Below, piece after piece: positions 1 through 9,194 of a stretch of DNA of 25,505 nucleotides. A program made the position numbers and the translations under genes. The stretch covers positions 1-25,505 of the forward strand of contig DAOVVQ010000013.1 of the NCBI GenBank assembly GCA_030637065.1. The letters are read 5' to 3'. The notes beneath the pieces are model-generated. The model was given only the letters and a program-made list of their open reading frames with translations, did no database searches and was not told where the DNA came from. This DNA is from Planctomycetota bacterium (GTDB lineage Bacteria > Planctomycetota > Phycisphaerae > Sedimentisphaerales > Anaerohalosphaeraceae). Within the stretch, counting starts at the first letter, position 1. Each line of letters starts with the position of its first letter.

Positions 1-188
1 ACCTGCGACCCAAACCGCTCCTCGATGGCCATGAGCTGATCGCCCTCGGAGTTCGCCCGGGGCCAACCGTAGGTCTCGCAGCCGAGGAAATGTACATCGC
101 CCAGCTCGAAGATGAGCTGAAAACACCCCAGCAAGCCCGAAAATGGATAGCAAACTGGACCGCCCGCCACAAAAACCATAACGACTAA
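1..188 (+). CDS. CCA-adding tRNA nucleotidyltransferase, C-terminal fragment (5' end outside window)
   Basis: The frame beginning at base 3 is open from the window edge to a TAA at 186-188 and gives about 61 residues. The segment LLDGHELIALGVRPGP, followed by an alanine-rich stretch and ...QARKWIANW, matches the C-terminal end of bacterial poly(A) polymerase/CCA-adding enzymes, where 'l.G.dli.lGl.pGp.ig' precedes a helix ending in an 'A..wl' motif. This part of the protein helps to hold the tRNA; the nucleotidyltransferase active site lies upstream, outside the window, so CCA-adding cannot be told from poly(A)-adding specificity here. The gene ends 92 bp before a tRNA-Ala gene that does not encode its own CCA, which fits a CCA-adding role but does not prove it. 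Confidence 0.75.
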   Translation, partial: LRPKPLLDGHELIALGVRPGPTVGLAAEEMYIAQLEDELKTPQQARKWIANWTARHKNHND

Positions 189-241
189 CCAGCCCAGCAG
201 ACACAAATTACATGAAAAAATGGCAAAAAGCGCAAAAATAG

Positions 242-270
242 TTGCCACGCCGGCGCCTTTGATGTAAAAT
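242..270 (+). promoter_or_regulatory. Sigma-70-type promoter of tRNA-Ala
   Basis: A -35 box TTGCCA (242-247) and a -10 box TAAAAT (265-270) are separated by exactly 17 bp. Each matches the consensus at 5 of 6 positions. Transcription would begin near 277, only a few bases before the mature tRNA 5' end at 281, which is usual for a single tRNA gene. The spacer is GC-rich. Confidence 0.75.
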
Positions 271-280
271 CACCACATAC

Positions 281-353
<73 letters not shown>

Positions 354-361
354 TTACCTAA

Positions 362-379
362 GCCCTTATTCTTGAGGGC
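362..379. terminator. Weak bidirectional hairpin between tRNA-Ala and the end of the minus-strand operon
   Basis: GCCCT (362-366) and AGGGC (375-379) form a 5-bp stem with an 8-nt loop, just beyond the tRNA and about 85 bp past the stop codon of the converging operon. No clean T-run follows on either strand, so termination activity is uncertain. The rest of 354-462 is AT-rich and shows no gene. Confidence 0.3.
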
Positions 380-462
380 CTTACGTTTCCCACTTTACCG
401 CATCGCCTTTTATGGCTTTGTTGCGGTTTTTTACTTTTTCGTCCGGTCATTGCTTTTTTTGC

Positions 463-2994
463 CTATTTATTGTATTCGGCTGAGATCGTAACCTCGGCGG
501 TATTCAGGCCGTCGGCTTTGGCGACAAGGGTGATCTTGCCTGTTTTGCTGCGATCACTCCTTAACACGACCTGGCAAATGCCGTTGAATGCCGATCGCTG
601 GTTTGAATTTTTCACGGCCTCAAAGCAGCTTGGGTTGCCGTTTTCCACCCCGTCAATGCAGCCGGCCCCAGAGACGTCGAACCTGACCAGATTGCCCGCT
701 GTGGGGCAGAGGTTGCCGTTTTTGTCCAGTATAGCCACTTTGACAAATGACAGGTCGTAGCCATCGGCCTTCAGTTTGGTTTTATGCGGATAGAGGGCGA
801 TTTTCGCAGGGCGCCCGGCGGTGCGGCGGGTATCCTGGGCCCATTTTTTTCCGTTCTTATAGGCGACTACTTTTATCTCTCCGGGCTGATATGAAACATC
901 GTCCCAGGTGAGGCGGTACTGGAACCGGTCTTTTTTTCTTCTGCCAAGGCTCTTGCCATTCAGGAATAGTTCCGCCTCGTCGCCGGAGGTAAATAGATGC
1001 ACGGGGGTGTTTTGCCCCTCGCGTCCGGGCCATGTCCAGTGCGGAAGCAGATGTGCCATTGGCTTATCGGGAAGAAACCAGCTCTGGAAGAGGTAGAACA
1101 TATCCTTTTCGAATCCGCAGAGGTCCACGGGTCCGTTAAATCCGCTGTGAAGATTCAGTTGTGTCTTGTCAGCCTGTTTTTGCCATTTTGTGAACTGTTC
1201 GGGATCGGTAAAATTAGACGCTTTTAAGTCCGCGAAGATCTTGGGGCCCGGCTCTCCGCGATAATCGATACCGGTCCAGAAGAAAAAGCCGAAGACGTAG
1301 GGATTCTGGTCCTGAGCCTTGAACTCGTCCTCGATGGTGCATCCCCATGAGGCGTGCTGGATCGCGTAGGAGGTGATCTGCCAATTGGTCATCTTCAGGT
1401 CGTGGTGTTTGAGCGGAAAGAAATACTCGCCTCTTGACGAAAAGGTGCCGCTGTTTTCGGTTCCGGTGATCGGGACGTCGGGGTATTTTTCATGGAACTG
1501 GCGATAATAGCTTGCCTTGTAGTTAAAGCCCATCACGTCGAGCCCTTCCCATATCCGGTTCTTCAGAGAACCGTTATAATTATTACAGGCGGCGGTCACG
1601 GGGCGGGTTGGGTCTTCGTCGCGGATATATCCCCGCAGGCGGTCGGCGATGCGGCTGCAATCGGGGCTGTTCTGTTCCGGCATCTCGTTTCCGCAGCTCC
1701 AGATAACGATCGACGGGTGATTGCGGTCGCGGCGGACCATTGCACGGGTGTCGCGCTCGGACCACTGATCGAATATATTATGGTAGCCGTTGGGGCTTTT
1801 GTCTTTACCCTTGGCCCATTCGTCGAAATTTTCTTCCATTACCATAAAGCCCATAGAATCGCAAAGCGCAAGCAGCTCCGGCGATGCCGGTTTGTGCGCG
1901 GTGCGAATGGCGTTACAGCCCATCTCTTTCATCTTGCCGAGATAATACTCCAGCGCGGTTTGGTTTACTTCGATGCCCATGGCGCCGAAATCGTCGTGCA
2001 GGCACATGCCATTGAACTTGACATGTTTTCCATTCAGGAAGAAGCCCTTGTCAGCGGAATAATCTATCGTTCGCACGCCGAAAATGGCGGTGTAGGAATC
2101 GACCGTCTTGCCGTTCGAGGTTACGATGATATGTGCGCAGTAACGGTTGGGCGTCTCGATGTCCCAGAGTTTGGGGTTTTTGATTTTCGCATCCAGTTCT
2201 ATCGTTTCTTTTGCGCCGGCCTTTAATCTTCGACTGACCGCCCGGGCCGATGCGACACGGATCGGTTTACCTGCGAGTTCGTATATTTCCGCGCTGACTT
2301 TGACCCCGGCGGCTAAGTCCGATTGGTTGTTCAGGGTAACATTTATTGCTACGTTGGCTTCGCTGGCGGTGACTTTGGGGGTAGTGACAAAGGCCCCCCA
2401 ATGGTCGACGTGGACGGGGGATGTCTTGACCAGCCAGACATTTCGCTGGATGCCCGCCCCCGGATACCAACGCGTGGGGCGATAGTGATTCTGCAAACGA
2501 ACGGCAAGTACGTTGTCCTTACCGAATTTCAGATGTTCGGTCAATTCGAGCCTGAATGACGCGTAGCCGTAGGGCCACTGGCCGATGAAATGGCCGTTGA
2601 GCCAGACTTTGGCGTTGCTCATGGCGCCGTCAAAATCGATGAAAATGCGTTTGCCTTTGTCCGCTTTTGAGACATTGAAATGCTTTCGGTACCAGCCGAT
2701 GCCCTCGTAGGGCAGATTTCCCCAGCGGCTTTCGCCCCGGTGAAATGGACCCTGAATGGCCCAGTCATGCGGCAGATCCAGATCGTTCCACCGGGCGTCG
2801 TCTGCGTCTGGCTGTTCTAATCCGGCGGGCTCTGCCTGCTCGGTTTGGTCGGACATCTTGCCGCAGCGGAAAAACTTCCAGTCGGCATTGAACGAAATCC
2901 TGTCTCTAACCTGCCCTCGCCCGGGCAAGGCGACATTATCCTCGGATGCGAACACCGAAGCGGCGAACATAAGAACAAATATTGCGATGCGCAT
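463..2994 (-). CDS. GH2 beta-galactosidase-like enzyme, exported
   Basis: This 843-residue protein hydrolyses terminal beta-linked sugars, most likely galactose, outside the cytoplasm. Residues 1-17 form a signal peptide. The GH2 order follows: sugar-binding jelly roll (about 30-190, with the family segment DLPHDWAI), immunoglobulin-like domain (about 200-308), TIM barrel (about 310-600) and C-terminal beta domains of the DUF4982/Ig type. In the barrel, WSCGNEMPE supplies the acid/base E437 and ITGTENS the nucleophile E513; RTAHKP and DRNHPS are also GH2 signatures. The ATG follows an AGGGGAG ribosome-binding site. It is the last gene of the eight-gene minus-strand operon, 26 bp after the symporter. 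Beta-glucuronidase or another beta-glycosidase activity is possible; the galactoside assignment leans on family and context. Confidence 0.88.
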   Translation of the reverse strand: MRIAIFVLMFAASVFASEDNVALPGRGQVRDRISFNADWKFFRCGKMSDQTEQAEPAGLEQPDADDARWNDLDLPHDWAIQGPFHRGESRWGNLPYEGIGWYRKHFNVSKADKGKRIFIDFDGAMSNAKVWLNGHFIGQWPYGYASFRLELTEHLKFGKDNVLAVRLQNHYRPTRWYPGAGIQRNVWLVKTSPVHVDHWGAFVTTPKVTASEANVAINVTLNNQSDLAAGVKVSAEIYELAGKPIRVASARAVSRRLKAGAKETIELDAKIKNPKLWDIETPNRYCAHIIVTSNGKTVDSYTAIFGVRTIDYSADKGFFLNGKHVKFNGMCLHDDFGAMGIEVNQTALEYYLGKMKEMGCNAIRTAHKPASPELLALCDSMGFMVMEENFDEWAKGKDKSPNGYHNIFDQWSERDTRAMVRRDRNHPSIVIWSCGNEMPEQNSPDCSRIADRLRGYIRDEDPTRPVTAACNNYNGSLKNRIWEGLDVMGFNYKASYYRQFHEKYPDVPITGTENSGTFSSRGEYFFPLKHHDLKMTNWQITSYAIQHASWGCTIEDEFKAQDQNPYVFGFFFWTGIDYRGEPGPKIFADLKASNFTDPEQFTKWQKQADKTQLNLHSGFNGPVDLCGFEKDMFYLFQSWFLPDKPMAHLLPHWTWPGREGQNTPVHLFTSGDEAELFLNGKSLGRRKKDRFQYRLTWDDVSYQPGEIKVVAYKNGKKWAQDTRRTAGRPAKIALYPHKTKLKADGYDLSFVKVAILDKNGNLCPTAGNLVRFDVSGAGCIDGVENGNPSCFEAVKNSNQRSAFNGICQVVLRSDRSKTGKITLVAKADGLNTAEVTISAEYNK

Positions 2995-3020
2995 GATCTC
3001 CCCTTACAAAATAGCAGTTC

Positions 3021-4781
3021 TCATAAGTATTGTTCAGTTTTCTTCGCACGCAATTTTGCAAATATCGCTACCAGCAGGACGGCTGCTGATCCCCATATAA
3101 TTGCAAGGTTGCGAGTTAGTTTCTCGCCGGTCCCGATAACTCCAAGGCCGGACAGCGAGGTGTACAGGATGACGAGCAGGACGATGATGAGCCAGCTTGC
3201 GTGCCATACGTACTTCCATTGGGTCACATCGACATCGCCGGTATATTTGAGTTCATACGGCACGGGCAGGGGCTTTATCAGCCTGATCAGGTACATCACC
3301 GCCATCATTAGCAGCAGGTTGATGCCCGCCAGGTGCAGCCAGTGGACCTTGATGAAGCCAAGGTCGTCTTTCAGCACGAAATGGCATATATAGAAGAAGG
3401 CCATTCCGAATGGAATCGCGACATAACCGGCCAGTGCCGGGGCTCGTTTGGACAGGACACCCATCAGGATCACCGCCAGGATCGGGACGTTGATCACAGC
3501 CATGATGGTTCGCATCAGCGTGTAAAGCCCCTCGGCCTTTCCGATAAACGGTGCGATTATGATGCAGATGACAATGAGTATGGCGCCGAAGATCTTGCCG
3601 GCCCGAACCATCTGTGCGTCCGTGGCGTCTTTCTTGATTATCTCTTTGTAGATATCAAGACTGAACAGCGTCGCCATACTGTTTAGCCCGCTGTTGAATG
3701 AACTGAGGATGGCGCCGAACATTACCGCTCCGAAGAAGCCGGTCATCCACGGGGGAAGGACCTCGCGGACGAGCAGCGGATAAGCCATATCCCTGGCCAG
3801 AATTATCTCGCCGGTTTCGGTTATTTCCTTCACCGGGACCGTGATAATTCCCCGCTGGTGCATGTGCCATGCGATAATTCCGGGCAGCACGAGCATTGCG
3901 ACGCCAAGTACTTTCAGGAACGAGGCGAAGAGCACGCCCTTTTGGCCCTCGGCCAGATTTTTTGCTCCGAATGTCCGCTGGACGATTGCCTGGTTGGTAC
4001 ACCAGTAAAAAATGTTGATGATCAGGATTCCGGTAAAGAGCGTGTGCCACGGTACGGGGGCCTCGCTTCCGACCCCGGCGGCCTGGAGCCGCTCGGGCGC
4101 CTCTTCGAGCAGGACATTCCAGCCGGCGACAATGCTGCTGTCGCCCAGTTTCCACAGGGCGAGGATCGGGATCAGGAATCCGCCGATAACCAGGCCGACG
4201 CCGTTGATCGTATCGGAGACCGCCACCGCTTTTAGGCCGCCGAATACCGCGTAACAGCCGCCCACAATGCCGATGGAGATTACCATTATCCAGATCGCCG
4301 CCGATTCCGAGACGTGCAGGGCCCCGGATACGTCGAAGAGTTTGCCAAGGGTTATGCCGCCGGCATAGAGCACGAACGGCAGGAATCCGATGATCAGAGC
4401 ATACAGGAAGATGAAGGACGCGACGGTTCTCATGCCTTTGCCGAAGCGGTCTTCGAGGAATTGCGGGACGGTCGTTATGCCTCTTTTCATGTAGCGGGGC
4501 AGGAAGAACAGGGCCATCGCCACCATTGCGACCGATGCGATGGTTTCCCATGCCATTACGCAGGCCCCGCTGGCGAAGGCGTTGCCGTTTAGGCCTGTTA
4601 GCTGCTCGGCGGAGATGTTGGTAAGGAACAATGACCCGGCGATCACGATCCACGAAAGACTGCGACCAGCCAGAAAATAACCGGTGGAGTGGCCCAGGTC
4701 CTCGTCCCTTGTCTTGTAATACGAGATGACCGCTACCATAACTGTGAAGAGCAAAAACGTTGTTACCGCAATTACATTCAT
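3021..4781 (-). CDS. SSS-family (SGLT-type) sodium/sugar symporter
   Basis: This 586-residue inner-membrane protein has many hydrophobic helices and belongs to the solute:sodium symporter family (SLC5-like). The signatures are FLAGRSLSW, TNISAEQLTG, YWCTNQAIVQRTFGAKN and SSFNSGLNSMATLFSLDIYK. In the Vibrio galactose transporter vSGLT I recall a sugar-binding Gln and Glu (Q69 and E88) 19 residues apart. Here Q60 in NISAEQ and E79 in AWET are also 19 apart, and the central YWCTNQ...QR segment is SGLT-like. Galactose or a close hexose is therefore the inferred substrate, with sodium as the driving ion. The gene starts 16 bp after the alpha-galactosidase-like gene and ends 26 bp before the GH2 gene. 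Its ribosome-binding site is AGAGG. Confidence 0.9.
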   Translation of the reverse strand: MNVIAVTTFLLFTVMVAVISYYKTRDEDLGHSTGYFLAGRSLSWIVIAGSLFLTNISAEQLTGLNGNAFASGACVMAWETIASVAMVAMALFFLPRYMKRGITTVPQFLEDRFGKGMRTVASFIFLYALIIGFLPFVLYAGGITLGKLFDVSGALHVSESAAIWIMVISIGIVGGCYAVFGGLKAVAVSDTINGVGLVIGGFLIPILALWKLGDSSIVAGWNVLLEEAPERLQAAGVGSEAPVPWHTLFTGILIINIFYWCTNQAIVQRTFGAKNLAEGQKGVLFASFLKVLGVAMLVLPGIIAWHMHQRGIITVPVKEITETGEIILARDMAYPLLVREVLPPWMTGFFGAVMFGAILSSFNSGLNSMATLFSLDIYKEIIKKDATDAQMVRAGKIFGAILIVICIIIAPFIGKAEGLYTLMRTIMAVINVPILAVILMGVLSKRAPALAGYVAIPFGMAFFYICHFVLKDDLGFIKVHWLHLAGINLLLMMAVMYLIRLIKPLPVPYELKYTGDVDVTQWKYVWHASWLIIVLLVILYTSLSGLGVIGTGEKLTRNLAIIWGSAAVLLVAIFAKLRAKKTEQYL

Positions 4782-4797
4782 CTTGGGTTACCTCTAA

Positions 4798-6693
4798 CTA
4801 AATGGATAATTGTTTCAGCAAAGCATCGAAACTCTTTTTGCCTTTATACTTGTAGATCACGGATGTCCTGGCCTTTAGCTCTACGGTTACTTTGCCGTTT
4901 TTCGCTTTAAGAGTTTTGCCTTCTGGGTCGATGGGCGAGAGGGCAGCGGTCTTATCGAGACCTGAGATATTAAAAGAGCGGCCCGAGTCGTCCCAGTTAA
5001 ATACGGCGATAAATATTTCGCTGCTGCGTTTGGCAATGAGGATCGAAAATGCGTCATCGGGCCCATCTGCGCTGTCCCAGAGGTCCAGGGGGACTACCGT
5101 GTCCATCGGCTCCTGCGCACATGCGGCCTTGAACAGTTCTTTGCGCTCGTCGCGGAGGGTCATCAGGTTGTCGCTTTCCAGCTTGATGCTGCCGTACATG
5201 ATGCAAAAATCGACCCACATCCTTATCTCATTGTCGGTGACGGTCCCGCCGTGCTTGTGGCTCGATTTAAATACGTTATCGCCTTCGTCATCTTTGTTTC
5301 GCAGCACGATATAATCGGCATCGCCGCTGAAAACCTTATTATGCAGGTAGTAATTGCCCGCGTTCATCAGGCAGCGGGTCTTGTAAAACTCGAATACCGG
5401 GCTGATATCGCCGCCGGTCCTCATCCCGTCAACGAAACCGATACAGGGCCCGAAAATGGCCGAGCAGCCTAAGAAGTAACAATCGTCGCCGATGGCCTCG
5501 CGGATCGCCTTCATCCCCATCCGAAAACGCTCGATGCTGGTAATGCCCTTGACGTGGCCGTTAACCTCCTTGAAACGCAGCATGTCCCTGTCGCGTTTGT
5601 ATTTGACGGACTGCTCGATGCCGCAACGCATGAAGTCGACTTTGAAATAGCGATAGCCCCAGTCGTTCTTGATCGTGCGAATGCATTTTCTGATATGTGC
5701 CAGGGCTCCGGGGTGGGAGTAATCGAAGAAGATGTAGTTCATTTCGCGGTCGACTTTTTGCATCGTCTCGACGATCATCTTTCCATTTTCATCCGTGAGA
5801 AAATATTCCGGATGCTCTTTGGCCACCTGCGAGGCCAGATCGGCCCGGAAGCCGTCTATATGTATCGCGGGGATGTAGCCAGCGGCCCTTATGTCGTCAG
5901 CGACCGCCTTCATTCCGCCTTTTAAGTCCGCCCTCGGGCTGGTATAGTCGCCGCGTTCGGTCCACCAGCCGCCGTCGATCTGGATCATATTGGCGCCGGC
6001 CCGCATCTTTTTCAGGGCATCGATATTGCCGTTTATATCGTCATTGCCGTACAGCCGCCCGTAATAATCCCACGTGGCCCAGCCCTTGAAATCGACGTCT
6101 TTTACTTTCTTGATGCCGTTTTCTTTGGCTATGCTGTCGCCGTAGGCATCGAGAATGTCCTGCCAGTACCGGCCGCCGGCTACCATTATTTTTTCGTAAT
6201 GAATACTCTGGCCGGGCCTGACCAATTTACGCTCGGCATCGGATTTGATGATGATCTTTCCGTCTTCATAGCTGATATAGGGCATGAACATTCGCCAGGA
6301 AATGGCGCCGACGAAAGAGTATGCCTTTTTGTCGTGCTTGATCATGGCGAGCATAGCGCTGTCGGCGAGGTTTTCATCGCTGACCTTGAATCGCTGAAGC
6401 GGCGTCCGGCCCATACAGGTCCCGCCAAAGATTATCTCGTCATCGCTCTCGATCTTCCGGTCGGGCTTCAGGGTGACGACAATATTCTGCAAAATAACTT
6501 CTTTACTGCCGGTGTTGGTAATGACGATGTCAATATAGCTGATCGGCCCCTGCCCCTTTTGTATATTGACCTTCGTCTTTATTGCATCACTCGATGGCGA
6601 AGCCGTTATCCGCACATCGGTGACCTTGGCAAAACAGATATGGCCGAAAACCAAAATAAAGAAACAGCATGTCGCAACAATAAGTCTTCTCAT
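4798..6693 (-). CDS. Clan GH-D (GH36/GH27-like) alpha-galactosidase-like enzyme, exported
   Basis: From the ATG at 6693 the protein has 631 residues and begins with a hydrophobic signal peptide (MRRLIVATCCFFILVFG...). An in-frame TTG at 6708 would add five residues. I prefer the ATG because AAGGA lies six bases before it and the signal peptide then starts normally. An N-terminal beta domain is followed by a TIM barrel with MIQIDGGWW, a nucleophile in YFKVDFM (D353) and a putative acid/base in RTGGDIS (D429), as in clan GH-D retaining alpha-galactosidases. The nucleophile motif KVDFM departs from the common K-W-D of GH36, so the substrate could be another alpha-linked sugar. The gene is tightly packed behind the LarA-type gene and 16 bp before the symporter. 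Confidence 0.8.
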   Translation of the reverse strand: MRRLIVATCCFFILVFGHICFAKVTDVRITASPSSDAIKTKVNIQKGQGPISYIDIVITNTGSKEVILQNIVVTLKPDRKIESDDEIIFGGTCMGRTPLQRFKVSDENLADSAMLAMIKHDKKAYSFVGAISWRMFMPYISYEDGKIIIKSDAERKLVRPGQSIHYEKIMVAGGRYWQDILDAYGDSIAKENGIKKVKDVDFKGWATWDYYGRLYGNDDINGNIDALKKMRAGANMIQIDGGWWTERGDYTSPRADLKGGMKAVADDIRAAGYIPAIHIDGFRADLASQVAKEHPEYFLTDENGKMIVETMQKVDREMNYIFFDYSHPGALAHIRKCIRTIKNDWGYRYFKVDFMRCGIEQSVKYKRDRDMLRFKEVNGHVKGITSIERFRMGMKAIREAIGDDCYFLGCSAIFGPCIGFVDGMRTGGDISPVFEFYKTRCLMNAGNYYLHNKVFSGDADYIVLRNKDDEGDNVFKSSHKHGGTVTDNEIRMWVDFCIMYGSIKLESDNLMTLRDERKELFKAACAQEPMDTVVPLDLWDSADGPDDAFSILIAKRSSEIFIAVFNWDDSGRSFNISGLDKTAALSPIDPEGKTLKAKNGKVTVELKARTSVIYKYKGKKSFDALLKQLSI

Positions 6694-6710
6694 CTTCGAT
6701 CCTTTCAATG

Positions 6711-8150
6711 TTAAACGCTCTCGCCCTTCATCATCAGGTGTACGCCGGCGGTGCGGAATGTCCTTGGCAGTGCCAGGATATTTGGCTCGGATCCGACGTA
6801 TTTGCCCGCATCTTTAAGGGCCCCTTCGAATGTCGCTTTGCATTTCATGCCCATTCCGCGGGCGAAGCCCGGTTCATAGGCGCCGACGATATAGATAGCC
6901 GAGCAGTGCATCTCGGCGATGTGTCCACAGGATATCATCGAGAAGGCATGGAAGGGGTGGTAGCCGTAGTTGAAGCGGTATTTGTCGATAAACTCCTGAT
7001 CGCGGGCAAAATACTCGCCGTATTTGTTCAGGTCCGGCAGTTCGTTGTTGTAGTTCGTCTGGAACAGCTCGTAGACGGGCCGGTAGGACGGGAATTCCTC
7101 GTCGTGGAAATAGCCGTTGCAGATCGACGAAACGATGACCACGCAGTTGTCGGACATGACCCGCTTATGCCGGATGATGTTGGCGGAGATCGCCTGGAGC
7201 ATGAGTAAGGGGTTGGTTCCGTGGCCGTTGCCGTAATGAAAATTCTGCGGCATTCCGAACATCATAATATCGTATTTCTTTTCGGCCCAGGGAATGTAGG
7301 TCCGCTTATCGGCCTGCTCGAACGATATCGGCTGCATCTCTGTGCAGTATCCGGCGTAGACGGCGATCTGGCGTTGTTTGGTGTCGAGGACGGCATCGAT
7401 GGCGAAGAATTTCTTGCCCATCTTTTCTTCCATGTGCCGGCCAATCGCGTCGAATTTCTGTCGCATCTGACTCTTTGCGCTTACCGGTGTAAAGTCCGCC
7501 CGGTGCATGCAATCCGGCACGTGATGAGCGGAGATGCATTCCCAGTTGGTGATGCCCGTGGCACAATGCTTGTATCCGCCGGAGTATCCGCCGTAAGGAT
7601 TGCCGAGGACGTGCCCTATCAAGATAGACAGGTCCGCCTCGAAGACTTCCTTGTTCATGATGACCTTGCTGCCCATCCGGTCGCGGCCTAAGTCCACCAG
7701 GTTGCCCCAGTCCTCGCTGTCGTGATTGTAAATCTGATTAGTGTACCAGAAATCGTTAAAAACCTTATCGCCTAAGATCGCATGAATTTCTTCTTTGGTA
7801 TTCTTGCGGTGCAGGCCGTTACTGCATATCAGGCAGATATCCTTTTTCTTCACGCCGGCGGACAGGCATTCTTCTATGGCAATGGGGATCGAGACTTTGC
7901 GATGGGATGTCTCCTGAAAACCGCCCTTGACGCGGTCCGGGAAAATAATGACCACCTTGCTTCCCTTTTTGACCAATTTTGAGATAGTATCCATGCCGAT
8001 AGGATTCAATATCGCCTTTTTTGTAGCCGGTATCGGATCGGGTAGAAAATCCGGGTCCGGCACGGTTTCGCCGGGAACAAAAACATCGGCGCTATCCGGA
8101 AGCCGGGCACTCATCAAGCCTTCGCCATATTCAAAATCAACTGTTTTCAT
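6711..8150 (-). CDS. LarA-family protein (nickel-pincer racemase/epimerase-like, DUF2088)
   Basis: This 479-residue cytoplasmic protein resembles LarA, the lactate racemase that uses a nickel-pincer nucleotide for hydride transfer at a hydroxyl-bearing carbon. Visible family features are NGLHRKNTKEE (H114, corresponding to catalytic H108 of LarA), GGYSGGYK (K194, the cofactor-tethering lysine) and a following HH pair (209-210) near the expected nickel ligand. The residue that aligns with the second catalytic histidine (H174 of LarA) appears to be N184, in IGHVLGNPYGG. LarA homologues are known to act on various 2-hydroxy acids; the substrate here is unknown. No larB, larC or larE cofactor-synthesis gene is in the window. 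The gene has an AGGAG site, lies 40 bp after the TIM homologue and almost touches the next gene. Confidence 0.82.
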   Translation of the reverse strand: MKTVDFEYGEGLMSARLPDSADVFVPGETVPDPDFLPDPIPATKKAILNPIGMDTISKLVKKGSKVVIIFPDRVKGGFQETSHRKVSIPIAIEECLSAGVKKKDICLICSNGLHRKNTKEEIHAILGDKVFNDFWYTNQIYNHDSEDWGNLVDLGRDRMGSKVIMNKEVFEADLSILIGHVLGNPYGGYSGGYKHCATGITNWECISAHHVPDCMHRADFTPVSAKSQMRQKFDAIGRHMEEKMGKKFFAIDAVLDTKQRQIAVYAGYCTEMQPISFEQADKRTYIPWAEKKYDIMMFGMPQNFHYGNGHGTNPLLMLQAISANIIRHKRVMSDNCVVIVSSICNGYFHDEEFPSYRPVYELFQTNYNNELPDLNKYGEYFARDQEFIDKYRFNYGYHPFHAFSMISCGHIAEMHCSAIYIVGAYEPGFARGMGMKCKATFEGALKDAGKYVGSEPNILALPRTFRTAGVHLMMKGESV

Positions 8151-8190
8151 CTTTTGCTCCTATGATTATGAAATTCGATGGATTATCTTT

Positions 8191-9120
8191 TTAGGACAGA
8201 TAGGTCTCGATAATTGTTTTAAGGCCCGCTGGCTCGAAAGCGATATCGCCTGTGAATTTCGTAAGGGCTACCAGGCCGCCGTCGATAGTCTCGATCGAGG
8301 CGATCATCTTGGCATTTTCTTCCTTTAGCCCGCCGCCGTATACCACCGGCAGGGCAGAGCCGAGAATCTCGCCGGTTATTTCCTTGATAAAAGCCGACAC
8401 GAATCCGATATATTCCGCTCCCGGCGGAGTCTTTCCCGGTCCGATGGCCCAGCGGGGCTCGTAACCGATGACGATACTTGCATCGCCCATGCAGTCCTTG
8501 ACGCCATTTAGGCCGATAGTCAGTTGGTCGCGGAGCACCGCTTCGATCCGCGGTTTTTGCTGGTCAAAGGTCCCCTCGCCGCGTTCTTCGGCTGTCTCGC
8601 CGACACAGAAGAGCAGATCGAGCCCCCTCTTGAGAGCCGAGATATTCTCGCGATTCAGCAGCCCGCTGACCGTATCATTGGCTTTTTTCAGTGCGGCTGG
8701 GTCGCTTTGGACATTCGGGTCAAAGGCAGCTAACATCGTAAACTTGTCGAGTCGCTCCTCGGAATGGCCGTTCATCGTCCACGTACAGCCCATATTTGTC
8801 ATCGCCGCAGCCGGCCTGTTGGCGGAAAACGCACCGAAATTGCCGCCCGGACAAACATCATTCCTGAACACGCCCTGAACGCCGATATTGATGTTGCCGA
8901 TATCACCGCCAGCGGACTCATTGAGTTTTTTAACCGCACAGAGGATAAGCCCCTCCGGCAGGATATAAGTAATGTTGACATCCTTTAATTGCCCCAGGCC
9001 GAACCTGACGGTATCGGTGATAATGTCCTCGATCCATTTTTGAGGATCGCTTTGCAGACAAATACCGCCCAAATCCTTGGGCACATCGAATCTCTTGAGG
9101 TTTATAAATATTTCATGCAT
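8191..9120 (-). CDS. Divergent triosephosphate isomerase homologue
   Basis: This protein has 309 residues, against about 250 for ordinary TIM. The catalytic set is kept: N7 and K9 (INLKR), H119 and E121 in NGHSEER, and E221 in GYEPRWAIGPGK, which also forms the mobile loop 6. Three things are unusual: an N-terminal extension of strand 2-3 (about 15-75), roughly 20 extra residues between HSE and FCVGE, and loss of the usual phosphate grippers. YGGSV is replaced by YGGGL (261-265) and LVGGASL by LVALTKF (283-289). It may therefore act on a different phosphoketose or aldose, as the TIM-like erythrulose-phosphate isomerases do, or on triose phosphates made by the aldolase upstream. The start has a strong AAGGAGA site. 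A 167-bp gap with a REP-like element precedes it. Confidence 0.85.
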   Translation of the reverse strand: MHEIFINLKRFDVPKDLGGICLQSDPQKWIEDIITDTVRFGLGQLKDVNITYILPEGLILCAVKKLNESAGGDIGNINIGVQGVFRNDVCPGGNFGAFSANRPAAAMTNMGCTWTMNGHSEERLDKFTMLAAFDPNVQSDPAALKKANDTVSGLLNRENISALKRGLDLLFCVGETAEERGEGTFDQQKPRIEAVLRDQLTIGLNGVKDCMGDASIVIGYEPRWAIGPGKTPPGAEYIGFVSAFIKEITGEILGSALPVVYGGGLKEENAKMIASIETIDGGLVALTKFTGDIAFEPAGLKTIIETYLS

Positions 9121-9194
9121 CAGAACATCTCCTTGTTATATTGAAGTCATCACAGATATTTCGTAATATTTCAGCCACATGCAAGAAGATAGGA

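Noticed and set aside
1492..2226. Open frame of 244 codons on the plus strand
   Set aside because: It lies wholly opposite the GH2 gene, whose domains and catalytic motifs are clear; the translation has no recognisable family pattern. It is a shadow frame in GC-rich DNA.
3655..4653. Open frame of 332 codons on the minus strand inside the symporter gene
   Set aside because: It is an alternative frame of the symporter gene, rich in Arg and Pro and without membrane helices or motifs.
6694..6708. TTG start for the alpha-galactosidase-like gene
   Set aside because: The ATG at 6693 has AAGGA at the right distance and directly begins the signal peptide; the TTG would place the ribosome-binding site inside the coding region.
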